The translations under genes and the position numbers were made by a program. Shown one piece after another: positions 1 to 5,733 of a stretch of 8,089 nucleotides of DNA. Under the pieces are notes generated by a model. That model saw nothing but the letters and a program-made list of their open reading frames with translations, made no database searches and was not told the origin of the DNA. How positions within the stretch are numbered: position 1 is the first letter of the stretch; each line of letters opens with the position of its first letter. This DNA is from Bacteroidales bacterium. Its GTDB lineage: Bacteria; Bacteroidota; Bacteroidia; Bacteroidales; UBA1715. Where the stretch lies: contig JAFZTG010000208.1 of NCBI GenBank assembly GCA_017618935.1, positions 1-8,089 on the forward strand. Reading direction: 5' to 3'.

Positions 1-276
1 AAAGAAATTGCCGTAAGTACCTTGGGTGTGCTCTATGGCGATGAGGACGAGGAAACTTTGGGCGATTCGCTCGTTGCGTCAGGTTCGTTTACCAACGCAT
101 CGGCATTGGCATTTATGGTGTTTATGTTGCTTTGTTTCCCTTGTATGGCTACTATCGGAGCCATTTATGGCGAAACGGGGAAAAAACGGTGGGCGGTGTT
201 CTCAGTGCTCTATCCTACGGTTGTAGCGTGGATAATGGCTTGGATTACGTTTTTGATAGGAGGCATAGTTATATAA
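1..276 (+). CDS. feoB: Ferrous iron transporter FeoB, C-terminal end (5' partial)
   Basis: The reading frame is open from base 1 and ends at TAA 274-276, giving 91 residues with no start in the window. FeoB is the inner-membrane Fe(II) importer with an N-terminal G domain and a C-terminal gated membrane domain. Only the last part of the membrane domain is present. It starts with KEIAVSTLGVLYG, followed by an acidic loop (DEDEE). A membrane helix with the FeoB-typical FMVFMLLCFPCMAT stretch (residues 39-52) comes next, then a short GETGKKRW loop and a final helix (about residues 65-90) ending at the C-terminus. The FPC motif and the spacing of the last two helices match the FeoB family well. 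The rest of the gene, any feoA part and its promoter lie to the left. A strong terminator follows at 291-321, so transcription probably stops before the hemerythrin gene. Confidence 0.9.
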   Translation, partial: KEIAVSTLGVLYGDEDEETLGDSLVASGSFTNASALAFMVFMLLCFPCMATIGAIYGETGKKRWAVFSVLYPTVVAWIMAWITFLIGGIVI

Positions 277-290
277 TTTTAAGTTTGTGA

Positions 291-321
291 AGTAAGGACG
301 CAAGAGCGTCTTTACTTTTTT
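291..321 (+). terminator. Intrinsic terminator after feoB
   Basis: An 11-bp stem, AGTAAGGACGC (291-301) against GCGTCTTTACT (306-316) with one G-U pair, has a four-base AAGA loop and is followed by a run of six T (316-321). This is a standard rho-independent terminator 14 bases past the feoB stop. The GACGC/GCGTC core is shared with the terminator after frr at 4243-4269. Confidence 0.85.
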
Positions 322-322
322 G

Positions 323-330
323 TAATTTTG
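323..330 (+). promoter_or_regulatory. Candidate -7 box for the hemerythrin-luxR pair
   Basis: TAATTTTG fits the Bacteroidota -7 consensus TAnnTTTG and sits directly after the feoB terminator. It would place the transcription start near 335-338, about ten bases before the ATG at 347. No good -33 TTG is found about 20 bases upstream, because that space is taken by the terminator stem. The call therefore rests on one box and its position. Confidence 0.4.
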
Positions 331-346
331 AAAAAAAAACAAAATT

Positions 347-1009
347 ATGTATTCTGCTCGGATGAAAATGGCCGATATTATTACTGATTCCAAAATTCTC
401 TCGGTTTTGGAACGGCTTAATATCAATTTAGGTTTTGGTGAAGCCACCATTGAGGAAATATGCAATAAATATCATCTTTCGACCAATCTGTTCCTGATGA
501 TTTGCAACATTTATTCGTTTGACGATTTTACGCCAAATATTGACGGACTTACGCAAAACGATATCACGAAAATTATCGGTTATCTCCAAAAATCACACGA
601 TTATTGGCTCAATTCCTGTTTCCCGCAGTTGCACAAAAACATTCATACTATGCTTGACTCGTGTGACGAAGTCAATAAAAAGGTATTGAATAAATTTTAT
701 GACGATTATGATGTTGAGGTGAAGAAACATCTTGACTATGAGGAAAATACCGTTTTCCCATATATTCTTTCCCTTGGAAAAGAAAAAGGTACGTTTCGTA
801 TAAAAGATTTTGAGGAAAATCATAGCGATTTGGATGAGAAACTGGGTGATTTGAAAAACATCGTTATGAAATATCTTCCCGAAGCATACGTCTCACAGGC
901 AAGAATAGATGTGTTGAACGATATATTCAAGATTGAGGAGGACTTGAACAAGCACACGGTTATTGAAAATTCATTGTTGATTCCGTTAGTTTCTAAAATT
1001 GAGCAATAA
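347..1009 (+). CDS. Hemerythrin-domain protein with ScdA-like N-terminal segment
   Basis: This is a 220-residue soluble protein with no signal peptide or membrane segment. The N-terminal part (about residues 8-55) resembles the small helical domain of ScdA/RIC-type proteins and the N-terminus of Bacteroidales hemerythrin proteins. In place of the two cysteines of the ScdA DFCCGG motif it has NLGFGE. The rest (about 75-220) is a four-helix hemerythrin domain. Putative di-iron ligands are H84, H96 or H100, the H128-x3-E132 motif, H159 and the H203-x3-E207 motif, which is a full set. Family members bind O2 or NO at the di-iron site, or repair Fe-S clusters damaged by nitrosative or oxidative stress (YtfE/ScdA). 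The loss of the CC pair argues against simple ScdA equivalence. Internal ATGs at residues 6 and 8 are possible starts; the first ATG fits the A-rich leader. The stop overlaps the luxR start by one base (TAATG), so the two are almost certainly translated together. Domain call firm, role inferred. Confidence 0.85.
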   Translation: MYSARMKMADIITDSKILSVLERLNINLGFGEATIEEICNKYHLSTNLFLMICNIYSFDDFTPNIDGLTQNDITKIIGYLQKSHDYWLNSCFPQLHKNIHTMLDSCDEVNKKVLNKFYDDYDVEVKKHLDYEENTVFPYILSLGKEKGTFRIKDFEENHSDLDEKLGDLKNIVMKYLPEAYVSQARIDVLNDIFKIEEDLNKHTVIENSLLIPLVSKIEQ

Positions 1010-1602
1010 TGTCTGTCAAGAAGTATAAGATAGTATTGATAGAGCCCTCGCAGATGGTTGCGATAGGGTTGAAGAGTATGATTGAGACCAATCCGCAATT
1101 CTCGGTAATCGCTTCGTTAACCGACATTGCGAAGTACAATGAATTTCAACATGGTACGGCTGACATCATTATTCTCAATCCTATGGTTGTGAAGAATACG
1201 ACGAGCAACCTGCAATCGGTAGTGCCGGCGCGAGGAAACGCCGTTTATATAGCCATTACGTATGGTCCTTACAATGAGTCGGAATTACATCAGTACGATG
1301 GGTTTATAGGAATTTACAATTCGGCGGCGCAGATTTGTAAACGTTTGCAGGCTGCATTGGATTCCGTTTCGGAAAAACCAAAACAAGACAATGGCAACGA
1401 ACTTTCGATACGTGAACAAGAAATTCTTACCGCCGTTGCCAAGGGTAAGTCAAATAAAGAAATTGCCGATGAATTCAATTTGTCGATTCATACGGTGATA
1501 ACGCATAGGAAAAACATTTCCCACAAACTTGGAATCAATAGTATTTCGGGTTTGACGATTTATGTAATTATCAACAAATTGATTGATGTGACGGAGTTTT
1601 AA
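1009..1602 (+). CDS. LuxR-type response-regulator-like transcription factor with degenerate receiver
   Basis: This 197-residue cytoplasmic protein has two parts. Residues 5-118 follow the receiver fold: first strand KIVLIEPS, then ADIIILNP where the phosphorylated Asp normally sits, and a TYG stretch near residue 84. Residues 131-193 form a canonical LuxR/FixJ helix-turn-helix (LSIREQEIL, GKSNKEIADEFNLSIHTVITHRKNI), the DNA-binding half. The phospho-acceptor position is Asn57, the acidic pair is reduced to E12-P13, and the conserved Lys is not evident. Phosphorelay control is therefore unlikely, and signalling is more likely by protein contact or level. The ATG at 1009 shares its A with the stop of the hemerythrin gene, and no separate promoter was seen, so the two form an operon. 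The hemerythrin protein may be its sensor partner, though this is inferred from coupling only. Targets are unknown; feoB next door and the operon itself are candidates. A GU-containing hairpin spans the stop codon. Confidence 0.85.
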   Translation: MSVKKYKIVLIEPSQMVAIGLKSMIETNPQFSVIASLTDIAKYNEFQHGTADIIILNPMVVKNTTSNLQSVVPARGNAVYIAITYGPYNESELHQYDGFIGIYNSAAQICKRLQAALDSVSEKPKQDNGNELSIREQEILTAVAKGKSNKEIADEFNLSIHTVITHRKNISHKLGINSISGLTIYVIINKLIDVTEF

Positions 1603-1615
1603 AGACTTCGTTACA
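1587..1615 (+). terminator. 3'-end hairpin spanning the luxR stop codon
   Basis: TGTGACGGAGT (1587-1597) pairs with ACTTCGTTACA (1605-1615) through eleven base pairs, two of them G-U, with a seven-base loop that contains the TAA stop (1600-1602). The G-U pairs become A-C mismatches on the other strand, so the structure favours the + strand RNA. There is no clean T run behind it. It may stabilise the 3' end or help stop transcription before the convergent thrA, rather than being a classic intrinsic terminator. Confidence 0.4.
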
Positions 1616-1643
1616 AACCAATATTTTAATGTGTTAAAGCCGT

Positions 1644-4094
1644 TTAGAAATTCGCAATACGGATAATGTCGGCAAATACGCCTGCTGCCGTTACTGCGGC
1701 GCCTGCTCCCGGACCAATCACAATCAACGGTTGTGTGCGGTAATGTGCCGTAGTGAACGAAATAATGTTGTCGCTACCCGTAATGTTGTAGAATGGATGC
1801 GAAGCATCGATTGCCTTTATTTCGGTGCGAGCCTTGCCGTTTTCGTATGTCGCAATGTATTTCAAACGTTTGCCTTCTTTTTCGGCTTGTGCGAATAACT
1901 TAGCAAATTTCTCGTTGTCGTTCTTCTCGAGCGAGTCCCAAAGTTCTTCGACTGTCGTTGTTTTTTGGCTTTCTTCGGAAAGACAGTTTTCAACGTCAAC
2001 ATCTTCCAAATTGAACGTGCAACCAATTTCGCGTGAAAGAATCAAAATCTTACGGGCAACGTCCTTGCCACCAAGGTCGATTTTCGGATCTGGCTCGGTG
2101 TATCCTTTCTGACGGGCTTCTTTCACCGTTGTAGCAAAGTCTTTTGTTGACGAGCAGTTGCTGAAAATAAAGTTCAACGAACCCGAAAGAATAGCCTCAA
2201 TCTTGATGATTTCGTCACCACTCTTGATTAAGTCCTTCAACGTGCTGATGACAGGCAAACCTGCGCCCACATTGGTTTCGTAATAGAAACGAGCGCCTGT
2301 TTTTGCCGCAAGAGCGTGAATGTTGGCATAGCGTTTATAGTCGCTTGCGTTGGCAACCTTGTTTGGCGTAACCACCGAAATGTGTTTTTCCAACATTTCC
2401 TCGTATTTGTCGGCAACGGCGTAACTTGCCGTATTGTCAACATATACGCTGTTACGAAGGTTGAGTTCCTTGATTTTCTCAACGTATGCATCCAAATCAG
2501 GTTTGCAACCTTTTGTTTTTATCAATTCTTCCCAATTGTTCAGGTCAATACCGTCGGTATCAATCAGATAGCCGTCAATATTGGAAATTCCGACAATCTT
2601 AACATCGATTTTATTTTGTTTTATCAATGTGTCGTGTTGAGCGTTCACCTGACGGATTAACTCGCCACCGATTGTTCCTGTTCCCACAACGAACACATTC
2701 AAAGTTGTAGTGTTCGACAAGAAGAATGATTCGTGTAATGAATTGAGCGCCTTGATTTTATCTTTTTCATTGATAACAACCGAGATATTCAGTTCGCTTG
2801 CTCCCTGAGCAATTGCAACCACATTGATACCGTTGATACTCAATGCGTTGAAGAACTTGCTTGCCACACCAGGGATGTTTTTCATATTTTCACCTACAGC
2901 GGCAATAATCGAAAGATTATTTTCAACTTTGATTGAATCAATCAATCCAGACTTCAATTCCATCTCGAACTCTTTGTTCAACGCATCTTTCGACTTTTGA
3001 GCCTCGTTAGGTAACACGGCAAACGTGATAGAATGTTCCGACGAACATTGCGTAATCAAAATCACATTGATTGACGCTGTGGCAATGGCACGGAACAAAC
3101 GCATTGAAATACCTGCTTCGCCAATCATACCGCTACCTTGCACGGTAATCAGACTAACTTCATCGATGGAAGAAATACCTTGAACGCGTAGTTGAGAGTT
3201 CTTGTTCTCTTTCGAAATCAGCGTTCCTTTTGCCGTTGGGTTGAAAGTGTTTTTTATAATCACGGGAATATTTTTTGACATTGCTGGGATAACAGTACGT
3301 GGTTCAAGAACTTTTGCCCCGAAGTGCGAAAGTTCCATTGCTTCTGCGTAGGTTACTTGTTCAAGCGGGAACGCTTTTTTCACCTTGCGCGGGTCGGCAG
3401 TCATCATACCGTCAACGTCGGTCCAGATTTCCAAGATGGAAGCGTTGATGGCACGTGCGAAAATTGCCGCAGAGTAGTCAGAACCGCCACGACCGAGCGT
3501 GATGGTCTCGTTGTCGTCGGTGCTGGCAATGAACCCTGTAGCCACAAACAATGTGTTAGTATTATTGATTTTATTCTGAATGAGTTTGTCAGTTTTTTCA
3601 AAGTTGACCTTTGCCGCACCAAACGTCTTGTCGGTTTTGATTACCGTGCGTGCATCAAGAAATTCGCAGTTTATGCCGCCTTGTGCGATAGTTTTTGCGA
3701 TGATGTAGGCCGAAAGACGTTCGCCCACGCTGGAAACCAAGTCCAATGAGCGAGGTGTAAGTTCGCGGATAAGCGAAATACCAGTAAGAATGTCGCGCAA
3801 TTCGGTAAGAACAGCATCGGTGTATTTCTCGCAATCGTCTTTGTAATTACCTGACAACAAGTTGCTTATCGTTTCAAAATGACGATTTTTGATTTCGGTC
3901 AATGTTTGGGTGAAGTCGGTCGTGCCTTTTTCTGCCTTTGTGCAGCATTCAATCAACATATTTGTGACACCGCCAAGAGCTGATACCACAACAACTAACT
4001 GTTCCTTTGCGAGATTTTCCTTAATAATCGCAATCGTTTTCGTAATGTTCTCGGCGTTCTGCACCGAAGTTCCACCAAATTTTAAAACCTTCAT
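1644..4094 (-). CDS. thrA: Bifunctional aspartokinase I / homoserine dehydrogenase I
   Basis: This cytoplasmic fusion enzyme catalyses two steps from aspartate towards threonine and methionine: phosphorylation of aspartate, and NAD(P)H reduction of aspartate semialdehyde to homoserine. In the 816-residue form the kinase part shows KFGGTSV (5-11), GRGGSDYSA (201-209) and DVDGMMTADPR (226-236). Two ACT regulatory domains follow (about 313-360 and 392-441), with the second carrying the NVVAIAQGASELNISVV stretch. The dehydrogenase part has the nucleotide-binding GTGTIG (471-476), NVGAGLPV (608-615), GSLNFIFS (638-645) and the signature EPDPKIDLGGKDVARK (667-682), with catalytic candidates E667, D678 and K682. 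Length is close to the 820 residues of E. coli ThrA, and no frameshift is seen. I chose the ATG at 4094 because ThrA proteins begin M-x-V-L-K-F-G-G and because the promoter lies so close. An ATG three codons upstream (4103) has a GGAG eight bases before it, but that GGAG overlaps the -7 box. No thrB or thrC lies downstream, so it appears monocistronic; feedback by threonine through the ACT domains is expected. Confidence 0.96.
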   Translation of the reverse strand: MKVLKFGGTSVQNAENITKTIAIIKENLAKEQLVVVVSALGGVTNMLIECCTKAEKGTTDFTQTLTEIKNRHFETISNLLSGNYKDDCEKYTDAVLTELRDILTGISLIRELTPRSLDLVSSVGERLSAYIIAKTIAQGGINCEFLDARTVIKTDKTFGAAKVNFEKTDKLIQNKINNTNTLFVATGFIASTDDNETITLGRGGSDYSAAIFARAINASILEIWTDVDGMMTADPRKVKKAFPLEQVTYAEAMELSHFGAKVLEPRTVIPAMSKNIPVIIKNTFNPTAKGTLISKENKNSQLRVQGISSIDEVSLITVQGSGMIGEAGISMRLFRAIATASINVILITQCSSEHSITFAVLPNEAQKSKDALNKEFEMELKSGLIDSIKVENNLSIIAAVGENMKNIPGVASKFFNALSINGINVVAIAQGASELNISVVINEKDKIKALNSLHESFFLSNTTTLNVFVVGTGTIGGELIRQVNAQHDTLIKQNKIDVKIVGISNIDGYLIDTDGIDLNNWEELIKTKGCKPDLDAYVEKIKELNLRNSVYVDNTASYAVADKYEEMLEKHISVVTPNKVANASDYKRYANIHALAAKTGARFYYETNVGAGLPVISTLKDLIKSGDEIIKIEAILSGSLNFIFSNCSSTKDFATTVKEARQKGYTEPDPKIDLGGKDVARKILILSREIGCTFNLEDVDVENCLSEESQKTTTVEELWDSLEKNDNEKFAKLFAQAEKEGKRLKYIATYENGKARTEIKAIDASHPFYNITGSDNIISFTTAHYRTQPLIVIGPGAGAAVTAAGVFADIIRIANF

Positions 4095-4114
4095 AGATGT
4101 CATTCAAAAGTCTC

Positions 4115-4146
4115 CAAAAGTAATACAATTGCCGAATTTACGCAAA
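4115..4146 (-). promoter_or_regulatory. thrA promoter (-33 TTTG, -7 TACTTTTG)
   Basis: Reading the minus strand, TTTG (4146-4143) is followed after 20 bases by TACTTTTG (4122-4115), an exact fit to the Bacteroidota TAnnTTTG box with the expected spacing. Transcription would begin near 4108-4111. The leader is then about 5-8 bases to the ATG at 4103 or 14-17 bases to the ATG at 4094. There is no room for a threonine attenuator peptide. Confidence 0.65.
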
Positions 4147-4163
4147 AATGACGGGCGATTTTT

Positions 4164-4199
4164 TTTGCTGATATATGGTGAAAAAGCGCTTTCAGCAAA
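4164..4199. repeat. 8-bp inverted repeat upstream of thrA
   Basis: TTTGCTGA (4164-4171) and TCAGCAAA (4192-4199) are perfect inverted copies separated by 20 bases. The spacer holds a second palindrome, AAAGCGCTTT (4183-4192), that touches the right arm. The repeat lies about 55-90 bases upstream of the predicted thrA transcription start, a usual place for an activator site. No T run follows on either strand, so it does not look like a terminator. Function unknown. Confidence 0.45.
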
Positions 4200-4242
4200 G
4201 TGAGAACTCTTTTTATGGGCTTGTGCTTTAAATAAATTAATG

Positions 4243-4269
4243 AAAAAGAGACGCAAACATTGCGTCTCT
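4243..4269 (-). terminator. Intrinsic terminator of the tonB-frr unit
   Basis: On the minus strand a perfect 10-bp stem, AGAGACGCAA against TTGCGTCTCT (4269-4260 and 4256-4247) with a TGT loop, is followed by TTTTT (4247-4243). It lies about 53 bases past the frr stop. Read on the plus strand, no T run follows, so it acts on the minus strand. It has the same GACGC/GCGTC core as the terminator after feoB. Confidence 0.85.
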
Positions 4270-4300
4270 ACATGAATCTTTTGTATTGATGAAAATGTGC

Positions 4301-4317
4301 CGTGGCAACGTTCCACG
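4301..4317 (-). repeat. Short hairpin just after frr
   Basis: CGTGG (4301-4305) and CCACG (4313-4317) form a five-bp stem with a seven-base loop centred on the palindrome AACGTT. It begins four bases after the frr stop. It has no T run, so the actual terminator is more likely the stronger hairpin at 4243-4269. It may be a 3'-end processing or stability element, or part of a dispersed intergenic repeat. Confidence 0.45.
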
Positions 4318-4321
4318 AGAA

Positions 4322-4882
4322 TTAAATCTTCATTACATCAGCCTCTTTTGCAGCAGCTTTTTCGTCAACTTTTGCAATTGCGGCGTCAATAATCTTTTGG
4401 ATTTTTGCTTCTCCGTCTTTTGCCATATCTTCGGCGAGACCGTCTTTTTGTAATTTTTTAAGCATTTCGTTTGCGTCGCGACGGATATTGCGAATAACCA
4501 CCTTAGTATTTTCCGCTTCGGCACGTACTTGCTTGCAAATTTCTTTACGACGTTCTTCGGTCAAAACAGGAATGTTAATACGAACAATCTGACCGTCGTT
4601 GATTGGCGTTAATCCCAGATTTGCAGCCATGATGGCTTTTTCAATCGGGTCGATCATTTTCTTTTCCCATGGTTGCACCACCAATGTGCGGGCATCGGGA
4701 GTGTTGATATTCGACACTTGTGAAAGAGGAACCAAAGAACCGTAGTAGTCAACCTTTACGGAATCCAACATAACAGGAGAGGCTTTTCCTGCACGCAGTT
4801 TTGTCAATTCCGTTTCCAAACGCTGCAACGGAGCGTTCATACGGTCTTTTGTATCTTCTATTATTAATTCAAGTTCTTCCAT
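4322..4882 (-). CDS. frr: Ribosome recycling factor
   Basis: RRF works with EF-G to split the post-termination ribosome so that subunits can be reused; it is essential in bacteria. The 186-residue length is standard. The N-terminal helix of the coiled-coil domain carries LETELTKLRAGKASPVMLD (22-40). The small beta domain includes VDYYGSLVPLSQVSNI and the conserved DARTLVVQPWEK (63-74). The C-terminal helices carry the family signature around LTEERRKEICKQVRAEAENTKVVIRNIRRDANE (107-139), then a Lys/Ala-rich end. The ATG at 4882 lies five bases after the stop of the TonB-family gene, so the two share a transcript and no separate promoter is needed. In many bacteria frr follows pyrH; here it follows a TonB-type gene. 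Two hairpins lie downstream, and the second is a good terminator. Confidence 0.97.
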   Translation of the reverse strand: MEELELIIEDTKDRMNAPLQRLETELTKLRAGKASPVMLDSVKVDYYGSLVPLSQVSNINTPDARTLVVQPWEKKMIDPIEKAIMAANLGLTPINDGQIVRINIPVLTEERRKEICKQVRAEAENTKVVIRNIRRDANEMLKKLQKDGLAEDMAKDGEAKIQKIIDAAIAKVDEKAAAKEADVMKI

Positions 4883-4887
4883 ATATG

Positions 4888-5583
4888 TTACATTTTAAAT
4901 TGAATAGGTAAAGAATACATAATTCTCACCTTTTGACCGGCTTGTTCGCCGGGAACAGCGTCTGGCAATTTTGCAACTGCGTCGAGAGCAGCCTTGTCCA
5001 ACAATGGGTGAACTGGCTTGACAACTTTTGCATTTGCAACTTTACCCTTACTATTTACCTCAAATTGAACGACAACCATACCCGAAACGCCCAAATCTTG
5101 TGCTTCGGCAGGGTAGTCCAACACTTGCATAATATATTTGTATGCAAATTTTTGATAGTCTTCGCCATTGATGGTAGGCATTTTTTCCACTTTCATGAAG
5201 ATTGGTTTTTCGTTTTCATCTGCATAATCGTCGAAATTAAATTTTTCCTCTGGAATTTCAGCATTTGCATCCTTATCGGCACCAACTTGTTCTGATTGGT
5301 CTTGGGATTCATCGGTAGTTTCCTCAATTTGAGGATCTTGTGGAGGTTCTGGAATTTCCGGCTTTGGTTGTTCTGGCTCTGGTTGGTCGGGTTCACGAGT
5401 AACTTCAACCATTTCCATATCGTCTTCATTTATGCCGTCGCCACGGTCAATCACGACGTTTGATTCAGATAAACCTAATTCAAATGCGCCCCAAATAACC
5501 AACAATACAACAACAAAACCTATCTCTCTGAAAAGAAATTTCTTTTCTTCAAGATTTGCCTTTTCGCTCTTTTTAACTTCCAT
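4888..5583 (-). CDS. Energy transducer TonB-family protein
   Basis: TonB proteins span the inner membrane with ExbB/ExbD and pass proton-motive energy to outer-membrane SusC/TonB-dependent receptors. In the 231-residue form a charged N-terminus (MEVKKSEKANLEEKK) precedes a single membrane helix (about 20-37). A long acidic Pro/Glu-rich periplasmic spacer follows (about 52-128, including PEPEQPKPEIPEPPQDP), and residues 157-231 form a TonB C-terminal domain. That domain opens with YPAEAQDLGVSGMVVVQFEVNSKG and ends in LPIQFKM. The reading frame runs upstream to a GTG at 5631, but I place the start at ATG 5583 because Bacteroidales TonB proteins begin with this M-E-V/I-K-K-S-x-K-A-x-L-E pattern just before the helix. 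exbB and exbD are not in the window, so this may be one of several TonB paralogues; hence no gene symbol. It is followed five bases later by frr. A candidate -7 box lies at 5645-5652, with a palindrome in the leader. Confidence 0.9.
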   Translation of the reverse strand: MEVKKSEKANLEEKKFLFREIGFVVVLLVIWGAFELGLSESNVVIDRGDGINEDDMEMVEVTREPDQPEPEQPKPEIPEPPQDPQIEETTDESQDQSEQVGADKDANAEIPEEKFNFDDYADENEKPIFMKVEKMPTINGEDYQKFAYKYIMQVLDYPAEAQDLGVSGMVVVQFEVNSKGKVANAKVVKPVHPLLDKAALDAVAKLPDAVPGEQAGQKVRIMYSLPIQFKM

Positions 5584-5611
5584 AGAACTTTCTATTTTAT
5601 TTTCAAACTTT

Positions 5612-5630
5612 GTATGCATACTTTTATGCA
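5612..5630. repeat. Palindrome in the tonB/U32 divergent region (possible operator)
   Basis: GTATGCATAC (5612-5621) is a perfect 10-bp palindrome. It overlaps an inverted repeat TGCATA-CTTT-TATGCA (5615-5630), so TATGCA-like half sites occur three times in 19 bases. It lies about 10-30 bases after the predicted tonB transcription start and about 80 bases upstream of the U32 -7 box. It could be a repressor site, or an RNA stem-loop in the tonB leader. No known regulator consensus was recognised. Confidence 0.4.
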
Positions 5631-5644
5631 CACTACTTTCGTTG

Positions 5645-5652
5645 CAAATATA
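5645..5652 (-). promoter_or_regulatory. Candidate -7 box for the TonB-family gene and frr
   Basis: On the minus strand TATATTTG fits TAnnTTTG. It would start transcription near 5638-5641, leaving a leader of about 55-58 bases to the ATG at 5583. The nearest TTG lies 24 bases upstream, wider than ideal, and the area is AT-rich, so the match could be chance. Confidence 0.35.
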
Positions 5653-5709
5653 TTACATATTTTTCAAATTGTTAATCAATATAAAAAGTTTTTACAAGAT
5701 AAAATGTAC

Positions 5710-5717
5710 TACCTTTG
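5710..5717 (+). promoter_or_regulatory. -7 box of the U32-family gene
   Basis: TACCTTTG is a very typical Bacteroidota -7 box. It predicts a start of transcription near 5721-5724 and a 10-13 base A-rich leader before the ATG at 5734. The -33 region is only a run of T (5689-5693), so that element is weak. The box lies inside the upstream extension of the U32 reading frame, which supports the later start codon. Confidence 0.6.
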
Positions 5718-5733
5718 TCCGAAACAAAAACCA

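Noticed and set aside
3324..3749. A 141-codon open frame on the + strand
   Set aside because: It lies wholly opposite thrA, whose motifs are clear, and its product is Cys/Phe/Val-rich with no recognisable family pattern. It is an antisense shadow.
4110..4115. GGAG eight bases before the ATG at 4103 as a Shine-Dalgarno site for thrA
   Set aside because: It overlaps the -7 box, so it is probably not part of the mRNA, and Bacteroidota seldom depend on such sites. The upstream ATG is kept only as an alternative.
4104..4316. A 70-codon open frame on the - strand between frr and thrA
   Set aside because: It runs through the frr terminator hairpin, the inverted repeat and the thrA promoter, with no protein-like pattern. 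It is chance in AT-rich intergenic DNA.
5584..5631. A 16-residue extension of the TonB-family protein from a GTG codon
   Set aside because: The ATG at 5583 starts the familiar MEVKKS-K-A-LE N-terminus just before the membrane helix. The extension overlaps the palindrome.
5614..5733. A 40-residue N-terminal extension of the U32 protein
   Set aside because: The extension is unlike the family, contains the -7 box TACCTTTG, and overlaps the TonB leader. The ATG at 5734 gives the family-typical start.
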